A stretch of DNA of 64,000 nt from Diphasiastrum complanatum (Eukaryota > Streptophyta > Lycopodiopsida > Lycopodiales > Lycopodiaceae), in assembly GCA_029204225.1 (NCBI GenBank), contig CM055099.1, positions 44,762,538 through 44,826,537 on the forward strand, written 5' to 3'. Both the position numbers and the translations under genes were made by a program. Each line of letters starts with the position of its first letter. The first letter of the stretch is position 1. Shown here in pieces: positions 20,943 through 32,545 of this stretch. The notes beneath the pieces are model-generated. The model was not told the DNA's origin and made no database searches. It saw nothing but the letters and a program-made list of their open reading frames with translations.

Positions 20943-22524
20943 ATTTATTCCACTACTTTCCCTGGTGGTGTATGAACCATCTTTCGTTCACAACAGCTAA
21001 CTATCAGAAGCAATTCAACACTTTGATTTAAGTTTCCTAAAACCCTATTATAATGTAAACACCACCCTACTGCCATGAAAAAACTAGAATGTGACAATTA
21101 ACCCTGCAATGTGCTACACATTGCAATCAGCAGACTTATGTTACGAATGGCAATGCAAAAAAATGTTACGATCCATGCAAACCCATATCCAAATTTGTGT
21201 TCCAAAACTCAAACAAGCTACCATGATGAGGGAATGTGTGCATGCAGCTTGTTGGTTCAGAAAGAATCAACTAAATCTAGTGAAGATGGAATTTACAGTG
21301 AGTGAGAAATCTCCATGAAGCTCTGGATTTTCTAGGTGACGTTTATTCATTCAAAGATTCAATTACAATGGAAAAGATCTTGCAATGTTGCAAACTCTCA
21401 TGATTTGGAGAACCTGTAGGTTTGGCTTTGGCTTTTAAGGTGTTGTACCCATGCATTCCAATGGACTTATTAAAAAAAAATGAAACGTTTCTAGTCTATT
21501 TGCAGTATGTATATCTGATACTATTTCCAAGATACACCTGTTGAAATGTTCATGAAATGGAATGTATGTTGCAACATCGTGTAACATGCGTTTTGGCAGA
21601 TGCATTATGTGATGTGATAGTGTTTTTTCTAAATTACGTGATTGCCCAAGGTATATACGACCATTGCGCAAACATTTTACTTTGTAGATCCATATGCCTC
21701 TATGCGGTCGCGCTTTTGTGGCAAGCAGACACTCTGTAACATGAAAATCAGCATGTTAGTATTTGTTCATTGTGGATTTTTGCTTCCAAAACTTTTTAAA
21801 CCAAATAATTAAATTTGTTTTAATATTAACTTTAGTTTTTCTTGTAATTGTCATTCTTTGTGATTTATGTTTAGTTATTATGTAAACTAATACTATAAGA
21901 AATGTGTACTTATGATATGTCGTCGAATTGTACCTAATTTTTTTAAATTTTGATCTCGTTATACGAAATTAATTTTTGGGGCATTTATTTCTATGATTAT
22001 TAATTGCAATTCCTTATGTTTATTATATTGAAAATCGATTATTTAGCTACAAAACCGTTCAAATCAAATTTTTCCAAATCTAAGTTTGGTGAAATCATCA
22101 CTTTAGCATTTATAGCTATTTTGGGTAGTTGATGAAATGTGATTTCATTTATTTATGGTCGTAATTTTGAAATGTTTATTGTGTTTGTTTTGACATGTAT
22201 ATCCATGAGTTCTTTCTCATCAAATAGCTTGCTTGAATTCATATTGTTATAATAAATTGTATCGTTTCTATGTGTGCATATTATATTGTATTTGAATAAA
22301 AAAAGAGTCGGTATATCTGTTTCGAGTCTCTAATGAAATATTTGAGATTAAAATGAATGCTAATTTTCAATAGGAGAATTCGAAATATGACACAATCTGC
22401 AGAAATATTCCTTTTTATGTCTACAGATTGCAGGCAAATGTGCTAAATCATCAATTGATAAAAGAATGTAATTTTAAAATGGTTGATCATGTAGTATATT
22501 TTTTACTTGATTTATTTGAAAATA
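20943..22524. other. PPR upstream flank and AT-rich intergenic DNA
   Basis: The first 150 bp should include the PPR promoter on the minus strand; no clear TATA box stands out. From about 21760 the DNA becomes markedly AT-rich. Small frames (21091-21318, 21435-21739) have no motif. Confidence 0.4.
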
Positions 22525-23339
22525 TCATAAACTATAATAATTTGTACCATTGTTAATAATAATGTTTGCCTTCTTTACTAATTTGTACCGAACGTCAACT
22601 GGCGCTAAATTCGTGATATATAATGTATCTATTGGAATAGCAAATAAATTATGTACTGTAAAAGCCTTTCTGCTAAGCCTACAAGCTGCTATTGTTGCAG
22701 CGAGTAAAATTGACAAGTTCTTCTTTTCATACATAACACTATGTATTTTATTAAGCAAGTTTTTCCACTGCCAGACATTCTAGACAGTATGTATATATCG
22801 GGTTTATTTTTTAAATATACATATTGTTGATTACTATTTAATATACAATTTTCCATACCCTCGAATTCGTGCATAAGATTCAATAATTGTTTCATTTCTT
22901 TGGATAAGTTCGAGATCAATTTTATCCTGTCCAAAATCGAGAATGTTGTCCAAAACATGTGGGAATCTTTGTTCTCGGCATCGATTTTTGGTACATAATA
23001 ATTAAGTGTAGGTGGTATAACATGATAATCAAGAAGAATAATGTACTACTACTCATTTTTAACTAGTTCACAAATCGGATTGTCTCATCGTAATAGCCAT
23101 GTCCAAAAGGGAATAAAAATGAAAATATATAATTTTCTAATGTCAGGAAAATCCTCATTTTCAATAAGCCCATATATTTTATGAGCTTTTTCGATAGGGT
23201 CTATTCTTCTGGATATTTCATTAGATTGTTTTCGCAATTTCGTATTCGAGTACGTATAGATACTATGTTCTTCATTTTTGTTCATATTTGAAACTGGTAT
23301 AATATCGTCTAAAAATATATATGCATGATCAACTTCCAT
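22525..23339 (-). pseudogene. Pif1/Helitron-like helicase remnant
   Basis: Minus-strand frames read, in order: 23339-23085 (DPIEKAHKIYGLIENEDFPD, then a frame in which FGHGYYDETIRF follows), 22958-22689 with the Walker A motif RMSGSGKTCLIKYIV, then after a frameshift 22758-22525 with KNLSILLAATIAACRLSRKA, FTVHNLFAIPIDTLY and VKKANIIIN. The series GSGKT, a strand resembling ILAVASSGIAA, IPID, and a degenerate Walker B position is the order seen in Helitron Pif1-type helicases. The frames are broken, the Walker B acids are lost, and later helicase motifs are not seen. The surrounding DNA is strongly AT-rich, unlike its neighbours. An origin from another mobile or viral Pif1 helicase cannot be excluded. 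Confidence 0.5.
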
Positions 23340-24356
23340 ATTTTCAAATTAATCTCTATTTGTAGTAATGATTTCAGAAATAGAGTTTAAGGATATGAAT
23401 GATAGAGATCAATTTTCAGTTTCATATATACTTTAAATTTTGTGACACATGTCACCATCTCAGTAGAACTTGAGTTGGAGCCCTTTTGGCTTTTCAAAAT
23501 CAATATTAAAAATATGTACAAGGTAGTAATAAACATTTGTCCATGAAATTGAAAATCAATCAAGCTAAATTTTGCTCATTTTTCACACTCCTAAAAAATT
23601 AGCTTGATGTGATACTAGATCAATAAAAAAAAACAAGAGGCTAATCCTAGCTTCTTAAGTGGATCCTTGGCATGGATATGTTGTGAAAACCAGCCAATGG
23701 ACTTGTGGTAGCAACAAATTCACCTTAGTCATGAGAGGATTACTTTGGTGGAAATCCTTTGCCAATTTCCTTGATGAGCATTCCACCATCTTTGCACCTT
23801 TTCCTTTGGTTCCTTCCATTCTTGAAGAAGATCTTTGACTTGAAAGCTCCTCTTCCTTGAGAATAGCTACACCATAATGAAAGAAATCCGAGGCCTCCAT
23901 GCCTCAAAGTAGATACATGTGTTGATTACAAGAATTCTGCATACTAGCTTGACTAGTCCACAAACTATGAATATTTTGCACAATAGTTCTAATCTTGTAA
24001 TCAATAGCGATCTTGAATTTATTGAGGCTACTTACTTGCTAATGGATATAAGTGTCCTTTGTGGATGATTCACTTATTTTCATGAGAAGTGTCCAAATTG
24101 CCTCACAAAATTAAGAAAACACAATTTATGAATGAGAAACTCATTCTTGCTCTTACAAGATCCAAGAGCATACATTGATGACATAACCACTTGATTTCCA
24201 ATTGATTTAGAACCAATTATAATCCATTAAGCACATAGGATATGTCCTTACAAGAGACATCATACAAAGCTAGTATTGCCTCATTCCAACTTTGAGATGC
24301 AAAAATTTTATCAAAGCAAAATGGTTTATCAAATGATTGAAGGGAAGAAAAAGTGA
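23340..24356. other. unassigned, probably decayed retroelement DNA
   Basis: The minus-strand frame 23900-23655 (MEASDFFHYGVAILKEEELS) has no motif that I recognise. The position between helicase and copia fragments suggests transposon debris. Confidence 0.35.
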
Positions 24357-24856
24357 ATGTGTTGGAGTGGATACCACCTAAAATTTGCTCCTATTTCCCA
24401 TGAAGTGTGAGCCACATAGACTCGGCCTTGCCTCTTGAAAATCTCCTTGGAACCATGAGTTGAGAAGTCTCCTCCTCAAGCTTTGGCCACTCTCCATCAT
24501 ACCTTTGGATTGTTGGTAGATATGAAGATACATACAATTGAAGCCATCAATGAAGGAGACACATATCAAACCACCATCTTTGCTTCTACTTGATGAAACA
24601 TGATCATCAAATGAACAAGATGAAAAATTTGATCAGAAGCAATAGGACACCTTTGAAATGGCTCTCCAACTGCTTATGCCAAAGCACAATCTTCACGAGC
24701 CTTACCATCATGGAACATAGATTGAGGCAATCCAATTGTCTTCTCCTCCTTGAGCATGGAAAGCATGTATTTTTTATTGAGATGATCCAAACTCTCCTCG
24801 GGTTTACTTCCATGAAAGTTAGTTCTTCACAAGAAGCCAATCTAAAGAGCTTTGCA
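24357..24856 (-). pseudogene. copia integrase N-terminal fragment, heavily decayed
   Basis: Across two minus-strand frames I read MLKEEKTIGLPQSMF, HDGKARED-CALA and VGEPFQRCPIASDQIFHLVH, which follow the plan of the copia integrase zinc region and the start of its core (KEE...GLP, C..C..GK, LVHSD). A further piece 24569-24378 (MICVSFIDGFNCMYLHIYQQ) corresponds to the TFIDDFSR strand. Stops and shifts throughout. Confidence 0.45.
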
Positions 24857-25150
24857 CTGATGGGGCAAGGGAGATAGAAGAACGCAAACGGAGAAGAGAG
24901 CACGAATATTGCGGAATAGCTCTCCCATTACAATCAGCTGGTAGATGGAAATACAGTCTAATAGAAAGCTTATGCTAGATATAATCACAGCTTTAAGTGT
25001 TCTAATTGCCCAACAAGATCTTAAAAAATAATTCATACTCACAAAAACAAGAGTACAGTCCACCGAAGATATTAGAAATAAATTGTGTGGGGTATTACTG
25101 AAAAATGGATTCAATGTGAAGTTTGGTCCTAAAATAGATTGAAGGACAAG
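24857..25150 (-). repeat. LTR of the 50-kb copia family, inserted in another copia RT
   Basis: The reverse complement of 24857-25025 follows 49905-50084, the LTR end before the primer site of the plus-strand element at 50 kb: TTGCCCCATCAG, GCTCTCCCATTA-like, TTAGCATAAG-like and AAGATCNTGTTGGGCAAT blocks occur in the same order. On its high-coordinate side the copia RT frame of element G reads RFQAMCDEYN and then breaks, placing the insertion inside that RT. No primer site or gag follows, so it is a solo LTR. Confidence 0.6.
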
Positions 25151-27100
25151 TATAATATTGTACTCATCACACATAGCTTGAAACCGCTCCTTTGATTCTA
25201 AAGCTTCACTAACATTTGAAGGCTCTTCAGATGTGATGAAGGCATAAGAAGAAGTACTTCCCTCGGCTTGCTTACCCTTGTCCTTGTATGTGAGCCTTAA
25301 TGGCTCCATCCTTGACCTTGTGGATCTTCTTGGTGTGCTTTGTGTTCTTGGTTCTAGCTCCTCCTCATGATCAAGCTCCTCCTTGATTTGGGATACCTCC
25401 TTCCAATAGAGTGATTGAATGAATCATCTTCAAGCTTATGCATTCTAGTCTCATCAAAAATGATATCTCTAGAAATGACAACCTTTTGAGAAGAGGGAAT
25501 GTAGATTTTGTAACCTTTTCTTGCATTGCCATAACCTACCATGATCCCCTTCATGGATGATGGATCCTCCTTGGTTCTTTCGTCCAAAGGGACATGTACA
25601 TAGCAAATGCATCCAAACACCTTCAAGCTTTTGAGATTAGACTTTTCTCCATACAATAACTCATAGGATGTTTTACCATTTATAGAGCTACATGGAACTC
25701 TATTACATAAGAAGTTACCACATGTGAGAGCTTCTCTCCAAAAAGACTTAGGTAGGCATGCATCTAACCTTAGAGCTTTAGAACACTCACATAGTGTCCT
25801 ATTTCTCCTCTCGGTCACCCCATTTTGTTGAGGAGTGTATGGGCAAGATAACTCCTTCTTGATCCCTTCTTGATCACAAAAGTCTTTAAATTCATTGGAG
25901 AAATATTCTCCTCCATTATCACTTCTAAAGAACCTTATCTTGTGATTATGATGCTTTTCAACAAAAGTCTTGAACTTTACAAAACTCTCAAAAACATGTG
26001 CTTTAGAGGAAAGTAGATATACTCATCCATATCTTGAGTACTCATCTATAAAGGTGACAAACATTGTAGCTCCACCATTGCTCTTTGTGCTAGCACAATG
26101 AACATCCGAGTGGATCAACTCAAGAGGATGACTTGTCTTTGTGATTGAGCTTGAAAAAGGTAACTTCTGTGCCTTAGCCAAGGCACAAGCTTCACATACC
26201 CTTTCCTCCTTTTCCAAAGATCTTGGAAGGCCGAGAGCAAGCTCCTCCTTGCACATAGCTTCCATGGACTTGGTGTTGATGTGACCAAACCTCTTGTGCC
26301 ACAAGTCAAATGTGGTCATCTTGGTCTCCTCGGCTACCATCACAACTTAGTTAGGATTTACAAAAGAATCAAGCTTAAATAACCTCCCAAACCTTGTTCC
26401 CCTTGCTATGATCATCCCACTTTTCTTGATATTGCATACATTAGTAGAAAACTCCACAATGAAACCATGATCTAAAAGTTGGCCAACACTAAGCAAATTC
26501 TTAGTGATGCTAAGAATGAAGAGAACACCATCTATCTTAGTCTTCTTGGAGGATCCTAAGCATAAGAGAATGGATCCCACATCTTCAACTTTACATTCAT
26601 GATCATTTGTTGTAAAAATGGACTTTGTAGGTCCTACATAAGGTGTGAGTTGAGAAAAATACTCCCTTTTACCCGACATGTGGGAGCTAGCCCCACTATC
26701 TATCCACCAAGGATCTTCACCTTTGACATTTGATGATGAAAAGGTTGACATCATGAGTGAGTCCTCATGATAGCTCTCTTCCTCCTCTTGTCCAATGTTG
26801 GCTTGGCTTTGATCTTGCTTCCTCTTGAAGCATTCCTCAAAACAAATTAATATCCACTTTCACTCCTCCATTGGAAGCATTGAAGAACTTGGTTCTTGAG
26901 GGAAAGTAACCTTGAGGTATTCTTGGACTCATAGATCTTTTGAAAAGTCTCCCAAGCCTCTTGGGCTGAGGTACATGCTCCTACTTCTTTGAGCAAATCA
27001 TTTGCAACATTCATTTTAATTTTAGATCCTAGAATTTCTCTAGCCTATCCAAACACATTTTTGCCTCATTTCAAAGATGCTATTACAATGTAATATGAGG
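25150..27100 (-). pseudogene. Ty1/copia element G: gag end, protease, integrase, RT start
   Basis: Read from high coordinates: gag C-terminal helix (about 27000-26880; GACTSAQEAWETFQKIYES), protease 26754-26347 with WWIDSGASSHMSG (catalytic DSGA intact) and NLLSVGQLLDHGF, integrase from 26343 (LWHKRFGHINTKSMEAM, CEACALAKAQKLPF, LIHSDVHCASTKSNGG). A TGA at 26023-26025 follows. The core continues FFRSDNGGEYFSNEF and TPQQNGVTERRNRTLCE, so all three D, D, E residues remain. The frame 25818-25354 gives FWREALTCGNFLCNR and the linker VFGCICYVHVPLDERTK. RT starts near 25309 (EEPSNVSEAL) and is cut by the solo LTR at about 25150. One nonsense and few shifts suggest it is younger than its neighbours. 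Confidence 0.82.
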
Positions 27101-27224
27101 AATGAACTTATTGAAAAGCATCCTATGTGATTTGGCATGTGTGGCATCTATTTACATGGCCATCTTGCCAATTACAATGCATGTGACCAAAATTGGCCAA
27201 GCTAGAATTGTGAAATTTTAATAG

Positions 27225-27610
27225 ACTGTCACGACACTTAGAGTATTTTTGCAGACTGTCGCAAAAGTAATGTATCTCTGCAAATTTTTTCTAAATGCTA
27301 ATTTCATGGAAGTCCTTGAAGATGGCCCAGTCTTCAATGACTTCAAATTATTGAACTTAACATCTGAACTTGAAATGATGATAGGATTGGTTACCCTTTG
27401 TTGGAGATCAACCGGAAGCCCATTGTAGACGTTCTTCAAATAAATTGTCTATCTAAGTTTGTGATTTCTGTAGGTATCAGATGAGCAAACTTAGAACCAA
27501 AGTTTGTTTCACCTGACCCTAGATCAATGATCAATAAACGTGCAGGAAGAATCATGAAATAGAAATTAATCATTCACCAAGGAGACAACTGTGGGCTTAA
27601 TTTCCAACAG
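27225..27610 (-). repeat. 3' LTR of copia element C
   Basis: On the minus strand the LTR begins TGTTGGAAATTAAGCCCACA (about 27609 downward) immediately after a purine tract. It shares long blocks with the solo LTR at 10436-10698. The inner end lies against the truncated gag of element G, so element C inserted next to or into G. Confidence 0.75.
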
Positions 27611-27620
27611 TCCCCCTTAA
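27611..27620 (-). other. polypurine tract of copia element C
   Basis: TTAAGGGGGA on the minus strand directly before the LTR start TGTTGG. Primes plus-strand synthesis in retrotransposons. Confidence 0.7.
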
Positions 27621-30235
27621 GGTCACGGTTGGTGCCTTGGTATCTTCGTCATGTTCAGCATGTTGAGGACTTCTGATGCTTGATCTTGGGAAGAACTTTG
27701 GTGAAAATGTCTACGACCATTTTTGTTGTGGAGCAGTATTGAAGGATCACTTGAACTTTCTCCCGAATGAAATGATACTGGATTTTTATGTGCTTGGATT
27801 TGCCATGAAATCTAGGATTCAGTGACAGTGAAATACAGCTCAAGTTGTCACACAGAATGGTGGTAGAATTGAACTGAGTGTGATGTAAGCCGCCGTGAAG
27901 TAACAACCTGATCCATACAGTTTCTTTTGAAGCTTGACATGTTGTGCTCCGTTGGCATTGTATTTGATCTTAAAGATCCATTTGCAATCAATGATATTGC
28001 AGCCAATGGGAGCTTCGACTAATGACCATGTCTAATTCTTGATCAGAGAGGAATACTCTTTGTCCATAGCTTCTCTCCAGAGATCAGAGTCTGGTTGGTT
28101 GAGTGCCTCTTCGACTGTCGTCGGTTCCTATATCAAGAGACATGCAGACTCTGGAGGATACCTTGTGGGCTGTGTGCGCACTCGGCATGATCTTCTGGGA
28201 GGATTCGACTGATGAACCACTCCTGGGACTTGTTGTTGGGTAGCAGCAATATCTTCGTCTGATTCGTTGTCTCGAAGTGGGTCGACAATAGACATGTCTG
28301 ATCCAGAAGCTCAGACTATCGTGTCAACGATAGTGATGAGGGTTCTTCTTGAGCAACATCCTCGCCTTTGAGGTCGACGAACTGATCCTCGATGAAGACT
28401 GTATCCCAGCTATACGAGATTTGCTGGATATCAGGATCATACAGCTTATAAGTATTATCAGATGAAGTATATCCAATCAGGATGGCCTTGAGACCTTGGA
28501 AGTCCAATTTCTTCCTCGTGTCTTTTGGGATCTGCGCATAGGCAATGCACCCAAACACTCTTAGGTTCTTCAAAGAAGGCTTAGAGCTTGTTCACACCTC
28601 ATGGGGTGTCTTGCCTGAGAGGGCCTTGGTCGAACATCTGTTCTGGATGTAAGCTGCAGTGGAGACAGCTTCAGTCCAGAATCTCTTGGGCAACGATGCA
28701 TGCGATGGCATACATTTGGCAGATTCAACCAGGGTACGGTTCTTCCTCTCGGCTAAGCCATTAGACTGAGGACTGTAAGGAGTGATGAATTGCTGCTCAA
28801 TGCCTTGGCTTTGGCAGTACTCCTTAAACTCGATAGAGATATACTCTCCACCGTTGTTTGACCTGAGGGCCTTGATTGTCCTCCCAGTCTCCTTCTTTGC
28901 ACACTCCTTGAAGATTCTGAAGCAGTTGAAGGCTTCGAATTTCTTCTTTATAAAATACACCATAGTCCTTCTAGAAAATTCATCAATAAAGGTTATAAAA
29001 TACTTGGCATTCTTCAGCGAAGAATTTTTCATCGAGCCACAAATATCTGAATGTACAACATCTAGCAATATGTTGATGGCTTGATTTAAATGGTATTCTA
29101 GTCTGTTTACCAACTAGACAGTCTTGACAGATAGGTAACTCGACTTTTTCTCAAGGATAGTCGAGATCAAGAACAATAGATTGTCTAGACATTCATTGTA
29201 CAGTAGCATGATTTAAATGACCAAGTCTATAATGCCAAAGTACACCTTTATTTGAATGAATAGAAGTACTGAGAGCTTGACTAGAGGCAGAAAAACTATG
29301 ACTTAATTTGTACAAGTATCCATGCCTCTTTCCGAGTGCTAGGATCTTGCTTGTCCTATCAACACTTTACACTAATCACATTCGAATTCTACTCTGTGTC
29401 CTAGATCTGTGATTATGCTTACAGAGAGCAGATTCGTAGATAAATTTCGTACATAAAGGACTCTAGAGAGTAGCTTAGACTGATCATTAGCAAAGCTTAA
29501 TCTTACAGTGCCTTCACCTTTAATAGCTTGTGTGCTATTGTCACCAAGGTGGACATATTTCTGGGTACTGTAAGGTGTATAGGACTCGAAACAGCCAATA
29601 AGGCTAGTCATATGCTGAGTGGCTCCGGAATCCAGGAACCAAGAACTGTCGCCAGATGCTTCTTGATGGTTGGTCATGAAGGCATCATGATCCGCTTCTT
29701 GAATAGGCTGTGGAGCTTCTGCAGCTGCATTTGCCACTTGATTTGACTACCCCTTGCTGTTGTTCTTCGCTTGAAGTATCCATCAGTCTTGTATTTTGTG
29801 GTTGTTTCGCTTGCAGTACCTGCAGAACAGCTTCTTCTCTATCTGCGGATTCGACTGTGCCTTGTGCTGAGCTGGTTTCTGGTCTGGCTTTGATTGCTTT
29901 GGGGCTTTCTTCTTCTTCTTCTTTTTCATGATCTTGTTGGTTTACAAGGCATGAGAATCAGCTGAGGAACTTGAGGCTTCATTCCTCCACGTGTCTTCCT
30001 GCAACAACCAATAATGACTCTCGAAAGAGTCAACTCTGGATGAGTCGTGATGATCATCACCCAGCTGTCGTAAGAGCTTAGCAAGCTTGTAAGCAGTTGC
30101 ATCACTGCATCTTGATCGTCTATGACAGATCCAACAGCAGCCATTTGCCTTAGCAGGTTCTTGAATTGATTAATGTGATTCTGTAGAGAATCACCATTCG
30201 TCATCTTGAGGGATCTTGTTTAGAAATCAGAGAGT
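27621..30235 (-). pseudogene. Ty1/copia element C: gag, protease, integrase, RNase H, most of RT deleted
   Basis: From high coordinates: gag helix 30204-29926 (FKNLLRQMAAVGSVIDDQD, SLLSSYDSWVMIITTHPELT), protease 29737-29372 (SWFLDSGATQHMTS with DSGA, NLLSVSIITDLGHRV), integrase 29113-28592 (VVHSDICGSMKNSS, YFITFIDEFSRRTMVY, IKALRSNNGGEYISIEF, SPQSNGLAERKNRTLVE). The second catalytic residue reads Asn (SNNGGE) instead of Asp. A post-core linker follows at 28573-28316 (VFGCIAYAQIPKDTRK). The RT start (SLIKN-TWSLVEAP, CKWIFKIKYNANGA) runs only to about 27930 and then joins RNase H C-terminal sequence at 27906-27655 (TILCDNLSCISLSLNPRFHGKSKHI-like, VVDIFTKVLPKIKH). The whole RT active site is therefore missing. 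No 5' LTR is seen above 30235. Confidence 0.82.
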
Positions 30236-31795
30236 GATTCATCTCAAGTCCCAAAGAGAGTGGGATAGCTAGTAGTGATCATATCTTGTACAATCTATCT
30301 TGTTTCATTGAATCTATCTCCCTATCATTGAAGATGACATCCATAAGTGCTTATACAAATAATATGAAAAATAAATAAAAAAACAACTACTGCAAAAAAA
30401 CATCTTGAATTAATATGACAACCATCATCCTCAACTCAACAATAATGAAAAAAAAAAACTTACAAGATTTCTTGTCAACTATATATGCCAATTTTAAAAA
30501 AATGTTTTTTGATCAACTTTGATGATAAATATGGTGCTCAACATTATTGGTTAAAAGAACAAAGCCTTGATGATATATCAAATATTTAATTGGAAAAAAA
30601 AATCGGTGAAAATTCTTTAGAATGCACATTGTCAAAAAAAATGTTTTAATTGCTCCTTATATAATCTTTTAAACAATTTTGTCTCTTAACACTAGAGTTG
30701 TTGGGATGATTTTGGGTCCTTTTGAAGAAAAAATATTGACCAGTTACATTTCATAGTTAACAAAGTATTATGGGTGCATAATTTTTTATGTTATACTACA
30801 ATGTAAAATCTGCCACTTAAAATTTTGATTTTTGAAAACTTTGAACGTCCATTTATTTTGTAAAATATTCCTCAACTTAGATGATTTTTGTTGCAAACTA
30901 GCACCATATTTTTTTTATCATTCAACCTCTTCAAAAGTAGGACATGTTATGAGGTATCAAACTAGAGCATGCTATCGTGAAAAAGAATCTATAAGGTGAA
31001 CTTTTTTTTTTTTCTAGATCCCTATATTTTTTTATTTGATATTTTGTTTGACCAAATAGTGATTGACCCAAAACTAAAAAACCTTTAACAATTACTTTTC
31101 AGTGCAGATTATGTATACTTGAGCAATATCATTAAAATTTCTCTTAAAGCTGGAAGAGAAATTGTATTTAAAAAATGATACGTGTCTTAAAAGATGATAA
31201 TGTCCTAGGGGGAAAAAAAATCCTACAATCTATAGCTCTAGTGTTAAGAAAACTAAATATTGCTTTTACATATTGTTCAATCTCAAATCATGGTAGCTTT
31301 ACATTGTTGAAAATACACAATACTAGCTTGATGTATTTTGTCTTCTACCATGATGAGGTGGCTTTGACACGTGGATAGATGCTAACACATTGTGTATTTA
31401 ATATATATTCCTCATTCGAGGTCTTGAGGCATTATTTCATATGAGTACAAATGACTATTTTCCGTTGGAGAGAAAGTAGGGCCAAAAATAGCTATTTTTG
31501 CCTAGTAAAGGGATCGGTCCCACATGAAGGTCAAAGTTAGAGCTGATTGGCCACATTAGGTTATTGATTTTAGATTTAAGTCTAAAATGTTTGGGGCTAA
31601 CCCTAAACCCAAGATCCAAGATAGCAATGTATAAAGATCTATCAAAAATCAAGAATTCAAGTTTTCTTATATATCGTTTTGCTTGTGGTGAGTTGTGGCT
31701 TCATGCTATTGTCAATCTTTGATGTGTAATTAGGAGTTAGGAGTTGAAACTGGAGTGTTAGGAGTTGAGACTTTAGAGTTAGGAGTTGAGAGTTA
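30236..31795. other. AT-rich non-coding DNA
   Basis: Long A and T runs, no supported ORF. At 31728-31800 there is a local repeat of GTTAGGAGTTGAGA-like units. It contains no recognisable retroelement end of element C. Confidence 0.45.
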
Positions 31796-32545
31796 GTCAT
31801 GGAGAGACATAGAGATCCTATATGGGATCATGTCACAAGCAACGAGATACAATAGCTCGGGCACAAAACGTTGGATGTGCACTTATTGTCTCATGAGCTA
31901 CACAGGCGGTCCAATGTGTATTCGAGCACATCTCCTTGTTTGCATGGCTATGAGATCGAAGCATGCCCACAGGTACCTCCTGGGCTATGAGCACGATTGC
32001 GAGACCAGGAGCAATTCATAGAGAAGAGATCATTCCTCTGATGATCATTGCAGATGAGCATCATACACTTGTTATCTAATTCTTTAAACTTTTGCTTTTG
32101 CTCTTGAGGCATGAGCCTTGCTTGGTAATTGAAATTTGACTGTTTGATTCTTGTATTTCAATCAATTTTTCAAGATTGTAGTATGTACTATCTAGATTCT
32201 ACTATCTAGGTCACCTCCTGGGTCTTGAGTCTTCAAAGTTCAATTTTGAGAAATCATCAATGGGTACTTTCTAGTAGCTACAAATCTCTATATGCAGGAC
32301 CTGTGACTCGAGGTGCATCACGACGTACTCAGGTTGTCGCTACCTGGCAATAGCATTCATAGGGAAGCTTTAGTAGCTCTACCGAGGAGATTGAGGAGAG
32401 CGAGTATTAGAGCCAAGGATCATCTTTTGATGATGCCTTAGAGGCTGGGGATGAGATGATGATGATAAGGAGGAGGAGGAGCATGTGCAAGAAGCTACGA
32501 TGCCCTCCATTAGGAGAACCAGGAGGAGGGTCACCTAGATTTATA
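31796..32545 (+). pseudogene. hAT-like transposase deletion derivative (BED zinc finger plus acidic tail)
   Basis: The left part reads MERHRDPIWDHVT from 31799 and, after a one-base shift, SGTKRWMCTYCLMSYTGG and CIRAHLLVC. This is the layout of a BED-type zinc finger (W, C-x2-C, then R-x-HL) at the start of plant hAT-like transposases. The right part (about 32290-32545) encodes a Ser/Thr-rich stretch and then DDDDKEEEEHVQEA and IRRTRRRV before a stop, like the acidic tails of such proteins. The catalytic and dimerisation domains are absent, so it looks like an internal-deletion derivative. Terminal inverted repeats and target duplications were not identified. Alternative: a host BED-finger gene relic. 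Confidence 0.55.

Noticed and set aside
24842-25309. Single 155-residue minus-strand protein
   Set aside because: Only its first third is copia RT; the rest is open frame through a reverse-oriented LTR.
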